This document shows, piece after piece, positions 1 through 6,608 of a stretch of 10,378 nt of DNA. Numbering within the stretch: the stretch's first letter is position 1; each line of letters starts with the position of its first letter. The notes under the pieces are model-generated. The model worked only from the letters and a program-made list of their open reading frames with translations. It was not told the origin of the DNA and made no database searches. Source of the stretch: JBOHHR01 sp050740975 (GTDB taxonomy: Bacteria > Pseudomonadota > Gammaproteobacteria > JBOHHR01); NCBI GenBank assembly GCA_050740975.1, contig JBOIEE010000028.1, forward strand, positions 1 through 10,378, in the 5' to 3' direction. The position numbers were made by a program, and so were the translations under genes.

Positions 1-6
1 GGTCAT
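1..6 (-). CDS. Start of an unidentified gene at the window edge (partial)
   Basis: Only the first two codons, ATG ACC (Met-Thr), fall inside the window, so no product can be named. The call rests on the ribosome binding site AAGGAG six bases upstream of the ATG on the minus strand. It would be the third minus-strand gene after the ATPase (ending at 635) and the short partner protein (ending at 202). The gap of about 195 bases suggests either a separate transcript or that the preceding gene once reached further. It could be a chance match of ribosome site plus ATG. Confidence 0.4.
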
Positions 7-201
7 GGGAAGCTCCTTGGAGGGTGTGTGGTCCGAGAAGCTACCCGATTCAACGCGGCGGATCTGGCCCGGTGTGGTGTTGGTGGCGTTTTTGGGGTCC
101 ACCGCTTGGTAGCGGCCGGGGGCCAAAACCGAGTGGTGGAGGGAGATAAGGAAGCTGCGCCCCCGCGATCTCTCGCCATGCGGGCAGGACACACTCACGT
201 T
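7..201. other. Gap with no convincing gene; possible remnant of a longer partner protein
   Basis: No frame here looks like a folded protein. On the minus strand, two frames shifted relative to the 152-residue gene at 202-660 give proline- and threonine-rich readings, which could be a linker lost from that gene by frameshift, but nothing specific is recognisable. The original frame after the stop at 202-204 is also open through to the edge ATG. No rho-independent terminator was seen. Confidence 0.4.
13..18 (-). promoter_or_regulatory. Ribosome binding site for the edge gene
   Basis: On the minus strand the sequence reads AAGGAG, then six bases, then ATG at 4-6. This is a textbook Shine-Dalgarno match and spacing, better than that of any other minus-strand gene here, and it is the sole reason for proposing a gene start at the edge. 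Confidence 0.4.
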
Positions 202-660
202 TCAAGCTCTGCTGGAACGAATCGCCCAAAGGTCCGGAGCCCGGGCATAGAGCCCGCCGCGATCCTCGGGCGGCAACACCAGCACCAGCGGCCGCCTGAC
301 ATCGCGCTCCAGCAAGAAGCGGCGCTCATTTATCCGATGCAACAATAACGCGCGCGCCTGCCGCCAGTCAGGTTCATGCGCGTAGCGCCATAGCTCAACC
401 CACAGTGGCCCGGAAGCGGGGCCAGGGTGAGCGTTCAGGATCGCTTCTGCAAGCTGTCCCACTTCGGCAAGGGACTGTGGCGCCAAAACACACAGCCGGA
501 GCGTACGGAGCTGCAAGCTGTCGTCCAGCCGCTGGCGCAGCAGTGTGATGGGCTGCGGATGGCGCGCGAAGAGCAACACTAGGCTGAAGCCCTGCGCCCA
601 CTCCAAGTGGGGCCGCAGTTCGCGCCAGACGGTCTCAAGGGTTCGCGTCTGTGCTGCCAT
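202..660 (-). CDS. Hypothetical partner of the AAA ATPase, probably C-terminally truncated
   Basis: This is a 152-residue protein of unknown function. It starts with ATG at 658-660, overlapping the 3' end of the upstream ATPase gene by 26 bases, so the two are very likely co-transcribed and translationally coupled. Visible motifs are an N-terminal WRELRPHLEWAQGF segment, a central LWVELWRY, a basic INERR stretch, and a C-terminal RRPLVLVLPPEDRG followed by APDLWAIRS. From memory, this order (helical start, then a beta strand and a DLWSIR-like motif) resembles the N-terminal part of longer proteins with TPR repeats encoded beside the same ATPase type. Here the reading stops four residues after that motif, so I infer truncation by a frameshift or stop. 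It has no signal peptide or membrane segment. It might instead be a naturally short protein; I cannot name the family with certainty. Confidence 0.6.
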   Translation of the reverse strand: MAAQTRTLETVWRELRPHLEWAQGFSLVLLFARHPQPITLLRQRLDDSLQLRTLRLCVLAPQSLAEVGQLAEAILNAHPGPASGPLWVELWRYAHEPDWRQARALLLHRINERRFLLERDVRRPLVLVLPPEDRGGLYARAPDLWAIRSSRA

Positions 661-1789
661 CGGGGCCTATCGCTGGTCGTAGCAGAGGGTGGACGTCATA
701 CCAGTCCCTGCCATTGCGGTAGTGGAGCACGTACTTTCCCTGCTGTAGGCGGGCGAAGTCGGGGAGGCTGTCCAGGATAAGAAGCTCGGTCTCGTGGCTA
801 GCCATGATCTTCGCAAGCCAGGTAGGGTCATCGGCCGCGATGGGCAGCATGTCATTACGCACCGCGTCCTCGGCATCGGCAACGACCGTGTCCGCCACGG
901 GCAGCGTAGCAAGAGTGGGCGCGCGCGTGATGGCGAGGCGCAGCATGCGGAAATAGTCCCGCAGATCACCTCCCGAGCTCTGCGCCAGTCGCGAGATCTG
1001 CGCTTGGGTGAGAAACTCGCTCCACTGCGGATAACGCTTCCCCACGATATCTCGCATTCTGGCGAGACCCTTGTCGTAGGGTTCGGGCTGCTTCCCTGCC
1101 ATCGGGCAGGCTTTGTAGATGTGGACGCTGGGCAGAGTGTAGATGCGTCCTCCGGCGTAGAAGGCGCCGAGCCCTCCGGCCACAGGGCCTGTAGATAGGG
1201 CGGCACCGTGTAGACGACGGTGAGCCCAGTGAAACGCAGCTTGTCTGCATGGGACGCGAACAGGGTCTCGGCACTTTTGAATACCTCCCTCACATCGGTG
1301 GAATCACCCACTCCCCGCAGGCGCTCTACGGAGTCCACGATGAACACCACTTTTCCAAAAACGCTCGAAAAACCCCGGTGTCCCGGGGTCCTCCCCGATG
1401 CGTGTTGTAACTTTCTCAGAGAGGGCGCCCAGTACGCTGATCAGGAAGTCGGTGACCTCAACGCGTTGAGTCAGAGTGAGGTATTCGGACAGGTCGGCGT
1501 AAAACACCTCACAACCATAGTTCTGGAGGATTTCCGCCAAGCGGAGCAGTTCCGTGGTCTTGCCCGTGCCACGGTTGCCCGTGAAGAGGTAGGCGCCCGC
1601 GCTCTCCGAGAAGTCGATCTGAGTGGCGAGCTCCTGCAAGGGGTCATAACCGCCGTCCCCGTGTAGGCTATCTGCATACAAGTCCTTCGTCAGACCGTTT
1701 TCAACCAGCCCCTTCACGCCAAACTCGATGGGCTTGTCGAAATCCAACGAGTTGAAGAAGGATTTGGCGCGGGCACGCAGCTCGTTCAT
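635..1789 (-). pseudogene. AAA/P-loop ATPase gene interrupted by two compensating frameshifts
   Basis: Three overlapping readings together give one ATPase of about 384 residues. Segment 1 (1789 to about 1355) begins MNELRARAKSFF and holds the Walker A motif GNRGTGKTT at about residues 71-79, then DLSEYLTLT. This frame meets a stop at 1304. Segment 2 (about 1350 to 1183, another frame) holds the Walker B strand VFIVDSVERLRG and the run VVYTVPPYLQALWPE. Segment 3 (about 1183 to 635) is back in the first frame with GGRIYTLPSVHIY, SSGGDLRDYFRM and a C-terminal YRNGRDWYDVHPLLR. One base too many lies in the A/T runs at 1351-1361 and one too few near the CCC at 1172-1174, so the indels cancel out. 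I prefer ATG 1789, which has AGG about seven bases upstream, over an in-frame TTG at 1813. Either the gene is inactivated or the sequence has two indel errors; if the latter, it is an intact cytosolic NTPase. Its biological role is unknown. Confidence 0.75.
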
Positions 1790-1971
1790 AAGACGCCTCG
1801 GAAACGGGATCAATAATGCAATTGTAACGCATGCTTCCTGATCGCCCCTAGCAGGAATACCCCAGTGTAGTAAGCTGCGAACGCATCACCTCCCTCGGCG
1901 CTTTCTGACGTATACTTCGCGCAGACGCAAACTGAATTGTGGTGTAGTCCGAACCTCCTTCCCGAGCCATA
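1790..1971. other. Divergent intergenic region between the ATPase and argJ
   Basis: Promoters for both directions should lie in these 182 bases. For argJ, TATACT at 1911-1916 resembles a -10 box, but there is no matching -35 hexamer 16-18 bases upstream. For the ATPase, the minus strand has TACAAT at about 1822-1827, also without a clear -35. No SD-like sequence lies immediately before the argJ ATG. I see no clear operator or ARG-box-like palindrome. Confidence 0.35.
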
Positions 1972-3183
1972 ATGCCCACCGATGTCACTGAGTCCTTGGC
2001 TCCGATCTCAGGGATTGAGCTCGGAACTGCCAGCGCCGCAATTCGTCGCCAGCCCGGCCCTGATCTAGCCGTGATCGCCTTGCGGCCATCCACGAGCTGT
2101 GCCGCCGTATTTACCCAAAACGCGTTCGCGGCGGCGCCGATCGAGGTCGCACGACGGCACCTCGCGCAAACGGCGCCCCGCTATCTGCTGATCAACGCCG
2201 GTAACGCCAACGCCGGCACCGGTGAGCGGGGTCTTCGAGACTGCGAAACCACCTGCGCGCTTTTGGCGCAGCAGGTGGGATGTGCGCCATTTGAGGTGTT
2301 GCCGTTCTCAACCGGGGTGATCGGAGAGCCGTTACCGCTGCATCGATTCAAGAGCGCCATCCCGCAAGCGTGCGCCGCCTTGTCGGCCGATGGCTGGTCC
2401 GCTGCCGCCAGGGCCATCATGACCACGGACACCCGCCCGAAAGCAGCATCCACACAGATCTGTGTCCAAGATCAGTGGATCCGCATCACCGGGATCGCAA
2501 AAGGAGCGGGCATGATCTGCCCTAACATGGCCACCCTGCTGGCTTTTGTCGCGACCGACGCCGCTGTCGAGGCCCCTTTGCTGCAACGCTGCTTGGACCG
2601 AGCCGTATCCCACTCGTTTAACCGCATTACTGTGGATGGAGACACTTCCACCAACGACGCCTGTGTGTTGATGGCAACGGGCTGTTCCGGTCTGCCTCGC
2701 ATCGAGCGTGACGGCGAGGGCTATCAGGCTCTGACAGAGGGAGTGAGCGCCGTCTGCGAAGCGCTTGCCAAGGCCATCGTGCGCGACGGCGAAGGGGCGA
2801 CGAAGCTCATCACCATAGAAGTAGCAGGCGGGGGCAGCGAGGCCGAGTGCCTTAAGACCGCTTACTGCGTCGCCCATTCGCCTTTGGTCAAGACCGCGTT
2901 TTTCGCCTCCGATCCGAATTGGGGAAGGCTGCTTGCGGCCGTGGGCCGTGCCGGTCTGCCCGATCTAGCGGTACGAGAGGTCGGGATCGCCATCGGGGAC
3001 GTTTGGGTGGTGCGCCATGGTGCGTTGGCGCAAGAGTACACGGAGGCCGCCGGGCGTGCCGCGATGGCGGAGTCGGAGATAACAGTGCGCATTGATCTCG
3101 GCCGCGGTGACTGCAAGGCTCAGATCTGGACCTGTGACCTCTCGTACGATTACGTGAAGATCAACGCGCAATACCGCAGCTAG
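1972..3183 (+). CDS. argJ: Bifunctional ornithine acetyltransferase / N-acetylglutamate synthase
   Basis: ArgJ moves the acetyl group from N-acetylornithine to glutamate, closing the cyclic arginine pathway in the cytoplasm; bifunctional forms also make N-acetylglutamate from acetyl-CoA. The 403-residue length is normal for the family. Visible landmarks are GVFTQN-like AVFTQNAFAAAP (residues 45-56), STGVIGE (113-119), the self-cleavage motif KGAGMICPNMATLL (177-190) where the chain is cut before Thr188, which becomes the nucleophile, DGDTSTND (222-229), DPNWGR (314-319) and a C-terminal YVKINAQYRS. All catalytic motifs appear intact. The ATG at 1972 lacks a good ribosome binding site, but the start agrees with the family's N-terminal PISGIELGTA. 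It is followed after 39 bases, in the same frame, by the Nudix/ThiE gene, probably in one operon. Whether it has synthase activity as well as transferase activity cannot be told from sequence alone. Confidence 0.97.
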   Translation: MPTDVTESLAPISGIELGTASAAIRRQPGPDLAVIALRPSTSCAAVFTQNAFAAAPIEVARRHLAQTAPRYLLINAGNANAGTGERGLRDCETTCALLAQQVGCAPFEVLPFSTGVIGEPLPLHRFKSAIPQACAALSADGWSAAARAIMTTDTRPKAASTQICVQDQWIRITGIAKGAGMICPNMATLLAFVATDAAVEAPLLQRCLDRAVSHSFNRITVDGDTSTNDACVLMATGCSGLPRIERDGEGYQALTEGVSAVCEALAKAIVRDGEGATKLITIEVAGGGSEAECLKTAYCVAHSPLVKTAFFASDPNWGRLLAAVGRAGLPDLAVREVGIAIGDVWVVRHGALAQEYTEAAGRAAMAESEITVRIDLGRGDCKAQIWTCDLSYDYVKINAQYRS

Positions 3184-3222
3184 GCCGATCTGGGTACTCG
3201 AGATCCCATACTGCATGTCGCC

Positions 3223-4200
3223 GTGGCCGTGGTTAGCGATCCGCAGGGCCGCGTCTTGATCTGCCAACGGCCGCACCACAAACACTTGGGAGGGCTTTGG
3301 GAGTTTCCCGGGGGTAAGGTAAAGCCCGGGGAAGACGTGATGCTAGCGCTGCGCCGCGAGTTGTGGGAAGAAATCGGAATCGAAGGAGACCCTTCGCGCC
3401 CCTTTATTCAGACCCAATACCGCTACCCGGATCGCGACGTGTTTCTGGACGTGTGGCGTGTGGATCGTTGGCGTGGGAGCGCACAAGCTATGGAGGGACA
3501 GCGTATGCAATGGGCCAATCCGCTGGAGCTCGATCCGCAACAGTTTCCGGCCGCGGACATTCCCATCATCAAGGCATTGAGGCTGCCGAGCCTTTATCTC
3601 ATCAGTCCCGAACCTGGGCCAGTGGCGCCTTTCCTCGCCAAGCTGGCGCAATGCCTGGAAGCAGGAGTGCGGTTGCTGCAACTGCGGGCCAAACGCCTGG
3701 CACCGCCAGACCTTCGGCAGTTAGCGGCTCAAAGTATCGAGCTCTGTGCTTCCTACGGCGCGCGACTGTTGCTGAACGCCGATGCGGAAAATGCGCTCAA
3801 CCTAGGTGCGGACGGGGTACATCTTACCGCCAACCGATTGTTACAGCTTCGGGAACGACCCCTTGATCATCGATTCTTAGTCGCCGCATCCTGCCACAAT
3901 GCCGCCGAGATCGAGCGCGCTTGCAACATAAGCGCGGATTTTGTTGTGCTGGGGCCGGTACGCCCAACAGCAACGCATGCCAACGCCAAAATACTCGGCT
4001 GGGAGGGATTCCGTGATCTCGTGCGCCCAAGCCAGGTACCCGTGTTTGCTTTGGGCGGATTAGAGCCCAAACACATGGCCCAAGCGTGGCGCTGTGGCGC
4101 CCAGGGGATAGCGGCTATACGGAGCGTGTGGCACGCGCCCGATCCCGCAGCCGCGGTGCGCGCATGCCTTGAAGCGAGGTATAACTGGCGTTGGGCTTAG
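3223..4200 (+). CDS. Nudix (MutT-like) hydrolase fused to a ThiE-like domain
   Basis: The N-terminal half (about residues 1-120) is a MutT-type Nudix hydrolase, expected to remove oxidised nucleotides such as 8-oxo-dGTP from the pool. The Nudix box is complete, from Gly31 to Ile53 (GKVKPGE, then REL-W-EE-I-G-I), preceded by GGLWEFPG. The C-terminal half (about 123-320) resembles thiamine phosphate synthase, a TIM barrel: YLISPE, QLRAK (153-157), LNADAENALNLGADGVHL, ADFVVLGPVRPTATH and FALGGL. Several ThiE catalytic positions look altered, so activity as ThiE is doubtful. This fusion beside argJ is known in gammaproteobacteria. The GTG start used here begins inside the first beta strand; in-frame codons upstream (encoding ILHVA before it, from about 3208) fit the family, so the true start may be CTG 3211 or another non-ATG codon. 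No strong ribosome binding site is seen; GAG at 3200-3202 would suit a start near 3211. Confidence 0.9.
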   Translation: MAVVSDPQGRVLICQRPHHKHLGGLWEFPGGKVKPGEDVMLALRRELWEEIGIEGDPSRPFIQTQYRYPDRDVFLDVWRVDRWRGSAQAMEGQRMQWANPLELDPQQFPAADIPIIKALRLPSLYLISPEPGPVAPFLAKLAQCLEAGVRLLQLRAKRLAPPDLRQLAAQSIELCASYGARLLLNADAENALNLGADGVHLTANRLLQLRERPLDHRFLVAASCHNAAEIERACNISADFVVLGPVRPTATHANAKILGWEGFRDLVRPSQVPVFALGGLEPKHMAQAWRCGAQGIAAIRSVWHAPDPAAAVRACLEARYNWRWA

Positions 4201-4262
4201 GATTGGGTTGCAGGAGATAGCTTAGACCTGGGCATTTTTTCACAGCGCCCGTGGTACTTAAT

Positions 4263-4278
4263 TCACAGACGCCTGTGA
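4263..4278. repeat. Short inverted repeat upstream of DUF2235 gene
   Basis: TCACAG (4263-4268) and CTGTGA (4273-4278) are perfect reverse complements around the four-base loop ACGC. No T-tract follows, so it is not a rho-independent terminator; it may be an operator-like dyad or chance. Confidence 0.4.
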
Positions 4279-4374
4279 GACGACCCGCTTAATATTAACA
4301 AACACGGTCTCTCGCGCTGTGTGGCTTGAAGCGTGGGCGTGCAGTGTCTTAGCAACTAATCGACGTATGACTTC

Positions 4375-4382
4375 GGGAGGAG
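4375..4382 (+). promoter_or_regulatory. Ribosome binding site fixing the DUF2235 start
   Basis: GGGAGGAG lies two bases before ATG 4385 at its 3' end, with its GGAGG core five or more bases upstream. It selects this ATG over the in-frame GTG at 4319, which has no such site and would add 22 residues not typical of the family. Confidence 0.7.
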
Positions 4383-4384
4383 AC

Positions 4385-5479
4385 ATGGGAAAACGCATCG
4401 TGATCTGTGTGGATGGCACTTGGAATACCCCCGATCAGCGCGATCGCGGCCGGCTAAGCTCCACCAACGTTGCCAAGATGGCGGAGGCTATCGCCCCCAG
4501 AGACAAGAAGGGGATGAACCAGCTCGTCTACTACGATAAAGGTGTGGGCACCGGTCGCCTCGATCGCTTGTGTGGCGGTGTGTTCGGATACGGTCTTTCA
4601 GAGCGCCTGGAGAATGCCTATCGGTTTCTCGTAGAGCATTTCCAAGAGGACGATGAGATCTACCTCTTCGGATTTAGCCGCGGCGCGTACGCTGTCCGCA
4701 GCCTGGCGGGCTTCATCTATAATAGCGGGCTGCTGCGCAAAGAGTGGATATCCAAATTTAACGACGCCCACCGGCTTTATCGAAGGCGAGATGACGCCTC
4801 CAAGCCAAGCGCCGTTGAAGCGAGACTCTTTCGTAAGAGCTTTGCTCGGGCGATCACGATCAAACTCGTTGGCGTTTGGGATACGGTGGGCGCCCTGGGG
4901 ATCCCACCCCTACTTAAGCTGGATATCACGCTTTTTGATAAACGCTTCACAATCGATTCAAATATTGCTAACAAGCGCTGGCAATTCCATGATGTCACCG
5001 TAGCAAAGCACATCGAAAATGCCTTTCACGCCCTGGCGATCGATGAGGTCCGCAAACCGTACGAACCATCCGTGTGGAAACAACAACCCGATGCGAGGGC
5101 GCAACGACTAGAGCAAGCCTGGTTTGCAGGGGCGCATTGCAATATTGGCGGCGGTTATAATGATACCGGTTTATCGGATATCGCGTTCCTGTGGATGAAG
5201 GACAAGGCCGAGGAGTGTGGACTGGCTTTCGACTATGACTACATGCGGGAAAACGTCAGGCCGAATGCAGTCGGGGAGCTACGCAAGGCGCGAACTGGCT
5301 GGTTCAAGCTGCTGCCGCATTGCCTCAGGCCTATTGGATCATCCAATGAAACCGTGCACGAGTCCGCCCTCGAGCGAATGGCAAAGGTCGCCGGTTATGC
5401 GCCGGATAATCTTATCGCTTACCTTCAAGATCACAAATCGAGGCAATCCGTCGGTTGTGCGTATCAAAGGGCGGCGTGA
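4385..5479 (+). CDS. DUF2235 alpha/beta hydrolase (Tle1-like lipase family)
   Basis: This 364-residue protein belongs to the DUF2235 (T6SS phospholipase effector Tle1-like) family of serine hydrolases. It opens with KRIVICVDGTWN (DGTWN at residues 10-14), a family signature. The nucleophile elbow GFSRGA (96-101) places the catalytic serine at Ser98. A likely acid is Asp166 in VGVWDTVGALG, and the likely histidine is His251 in WFAGAHCNIGGGYND. The C-terminus has the typical AGYAPDNL. No signal peptide or membrane segment is seen, which fits a cytosolic enzyme or an effector exported without cleavage. No VgrG, PAAR, Hcp or obvious immunity gene lies next to it, so a type VI effector role is not supported by context; many DUF2235 proteins are stand-alone. 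Substrate unknown. It ends 133 bases from the convergent nucleotidyltransferase gene. Confidence 0.88.
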   Translation: MGKRIVICVDGTWNTPDQRDRGRLSSTNVAKMAEAIAPRDKKGMNQLVYYDKGVGTGRLDRLCGGVFGYGLSERLENAYRFLVEHFQEDDEIYLFGFSRGAYAVRSLAGFIYNSGLLRKEWISKFNDAHRLYRRRDDASKPSAVEARLFRKSFARAITIKLVGVWDTVGALGIPPLLKLDITLFDKRFTIDSNIANKRWQFHDVTVAKHIENAFHALAIDEVRKPYEPSVWKQQPDARAQRLEQAWFAGAHCNIGGGYNDTGLSDIAFLWMKDKAEECGLAFDYDYMRENVRPNAVGELRKARTGWFKLLPHCLRPIGSSNETVHESALERMAKVAGYAPDNLIAYLQDHKSRQSVGCAYQRAA

Positions 5480-5612
5480 CGCAATAGAACCTTGCGCACC
5501 GTTGATGCGTGCCCGGGGCTGCAGGGCCTCAAGCCACTCGTGCCGCTTAAGGGATCGAGCAAGGGCGCATCGATCCATGACAGCTCAAAGCATTGATGCT
5601 GGGTTTCGTTCC
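5480..5612. other. Short convergent intergenic region with a hairpin
   Basis: The region separates two convergent genes. A 7-bp perfect inverted repeat, GGATCGA (5552-5558) and TCGATCC (5570-5576) with an 11-base loop, could form a hairpin in either transcript, but neither strand has a T-tract after it. It might act as a weak bidirectional stop; evidence is thin. No small gene is supported here. Confidence 0.35.
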
Positions 5613-6287
5613 TTAACTAAGCCTGCGCGTTGCGATATGGACATTCGGTAGATCGCGGACTCTGCTCGCGGTATTGACTAACGTTTCCCTGTCTTCTGCT
5701 GACAGGATGTTCAGATCGCCACCTTCGAAATACACCATTGCCTTGAGGCTTTCGCTCGGCTGGAAGGCGAGCCCATACAGCGCGCGTGCGGCCGCCAGCC
5801 ATCTGGAGAGGCTGACGCCGGCCCTAATCATAGCGGCAATGTCCTGATAATCCCTGGCGTCGATCCGCTGTAGGATGACCTTGACCTTGGTCGCCATCAG
5901 GTCATCCAACGATGCCACCCGCGCGACACCGTCTTCTGTTGTTTCCGGTTCTCCGACACGTCCGAAACCGATCGCACCGAAAAAGGACAGCTTAAGGTGT
6001 TCTTCTTGAGCCTCACCTTCAGAAAGCGCTACAGTAAAGGTGTCGGGCTGGTCCTGGAGAATCGAGGCTCTGATGATAAATGGAAACGCGGTTTTCAGGG
6101 CTTCCTTGTCCAGCGGCTTGTCGGTAAAGAAAGCATAATCCGCGGAGGCTCGGTGGCCGAGACGCAACGCAATCGCCGTACCCCCGTACAATACCAAGCC
6201 CAAGTTTAACGATGGCTGCAACTGCGACCAAATCCGCCTCTGGGCGACGGGCAAGATTTCCAGCAGCGGGCTAAAGACCCGGATCAT
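5613..6287 (-). CDS. AbiEii/AbiGii-type nucleotidyltransferase with an altered active-site motif
   Basis: The 224-residue protein matches the AbiEii/AbiGii toxin family (DUF1814), nucleotidyltransferases that act as toxins in AbiE-type abortive infection systems. The N-terminal motif LYGGTAIALRLGHRAS (residues 33-48) is clear. Further on are SLDDLMATKVKVILQR and ARDYQDIAAMI, family landmarks around the conserved Lys and Asp, and a C-terminal LKAMVYFEGGDL. The usual motif after the HR-x-S is D-x-D-F-F; here it reads ADYAFF, with Asp50 kept but the second Asp replaced by Ala52 (codon GCT at 6132-6134). The start ATG overlaps the stop of the preceding 98-residue gene as ATGA, indicating translational coupling. 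It is the last gene of the minus-strand operon headed by the PglZ protein. It may be an inactive or altered nucleotidyltransferase; toxicity is inferred from family only. Confidence 0.85.
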   Translation of the reverse strand: MIRVFSPLLEILPVAQRRIWSQLQPSLNLGLVLYGGTAIALRLGHRASADYAFFTDKPLDKEALKTAFPFIIRASILQDQPDTFTVALSEGEAQEEHLKLSFFGAIGFGRVGEPETTEDGVARVASLDDLMATKVKVILQRIDARDYQDIAAMIRAGVSLSRWLAAARALYGLAFQPSESLKAMVYFEGGDLNILSAEDRETLVNTASRVRDLPNVHIATRRLS

Positions 6288-6580
6288 TCGATCCGCCGCT
6301 GCGGCATCGGCGGAACCTTCCCAGGCGTTGCCAGCCCCAGGCGGTAGTGCCAGTACGCCCAGGAGCGTTCCCTAAACTGGCCGATCTCGGCACCGATGAG
6401 CACCTGCTGCAGATATTCGTCCCCGACTTGGGCTACAAGCTTCTGCACATCGTCGTAGTCGCCGATGTCCATGACCTGCGCGATCACGCGATCAGGGTAT
6501 TGCAGCGTTTCACCGGGCGTTTTCCACCAGATGTACTTTGCCACAAACGTTCCTAATGTCTCCCGATCGAGCTGTCCCAT
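6284..6580 (-). CDS. Small conserved partner of the nucleotidyltransferase (putative antitoxin)
   Basis: This 98-residue protein has no recognised catalytic motif. It carries an aromatic-rich KYIWWKTP near the N-terminus, then VIAQVMDIGDYDDVQKLV, EYLQQVL and SWAYWHYRLGLA, ending PPMPQRRIE. Small proteins of this pattern are, as I recall, commonly encoded just before AbiEii-type nucleotidyltransferases. It is much shorter than the classical AbiEi antitoxin and shows no winged-helix DNA-binding region, so it is not AbiEi. The 4-base ATGA overlap with the next gene supports a joint role, probably as cognate antitoxin or adaptor. The start ATG is 28 bases after the stop of the PglZ gene, with no strong ribosome binding site, suggesting coupling to the upstream gene. 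Confidence 0.75.
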   Translation of the reverse strand: MGQLDRETLGTFVAKYIWWKTPGETLQYPDRVIAQVMDIGDYDDVQKLVAQVGDEYLQQVLIGAEIGQFRERSWAYWHYRLGLATPGKVPPMPQRRIE

Positions 6581-6608
6581 GTTGGTTCAGTACAGCAGGC
6601 TTGACGGC

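Larger units (their letters stand above)
4201..4384. other. Upstream region of the DUF2235 gene with a small inverted repeat
   Basis: These 184 bases are richer in A/T than the neighbouring genes. A run of six T at 4235-4240 follows only a weak four-base stem (CAGG/CCTG), so it is not a convincing terminator for the preceding operon. A perfect 6-bp inverted repeat, TCACAG-ACGC-CTGTGA, lies at 4263-4278, and a similar imperfect copy (TTCACAGCGCCCGTGG) begins about 24 bases earlier. An A/T patch, TTAATATTAA, lies at about 4289-4298 and could hold a -10 box, but no good -35 is paired with it. Confidence 0.4.

Noticed and set aside
28..348. 106-residue plus-strand frame at the left end
   Set aside because: It overlaps the better-supported minus-strand partner gene, begins with GTG without a ribosome binding site, and shows no family motif.
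1172..1361. Programmed ribosomal frameshifting in the ATPase gene
   Set aside because: Two shifts in opposite directions would be required within about 180 bases and no slippery heptamer with a following structure was recognised; sequence errors or decay are simpler.
1220..1666. 148-residue plus-strand frame
   Set aside because: It is antisense to the ATPase, whose Walker motifs and family-like segments show the true coding strand.
1953..1960. ACCTCCTT before argJ, a perfect Shine-Dalgarno (AAGGAGGT) on the minus strand
   Set aside because: No ATG, GTG or TTG follows at a suitable distance on the minus strand, and the minus-strand frame there yields no plausible protein. In the argJ leader it is probably chance.
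4211..4240. Possible terminator with six T after the Nudix/ThiE gene
   Set aside because: Only a four-base stem (CAGG/CCTG) precedes the T run; too weak to call.
5552..5576. Seven-bp hairpin as rho-independent terminator
   Set aside because: No T-tract on either strand after the stem.
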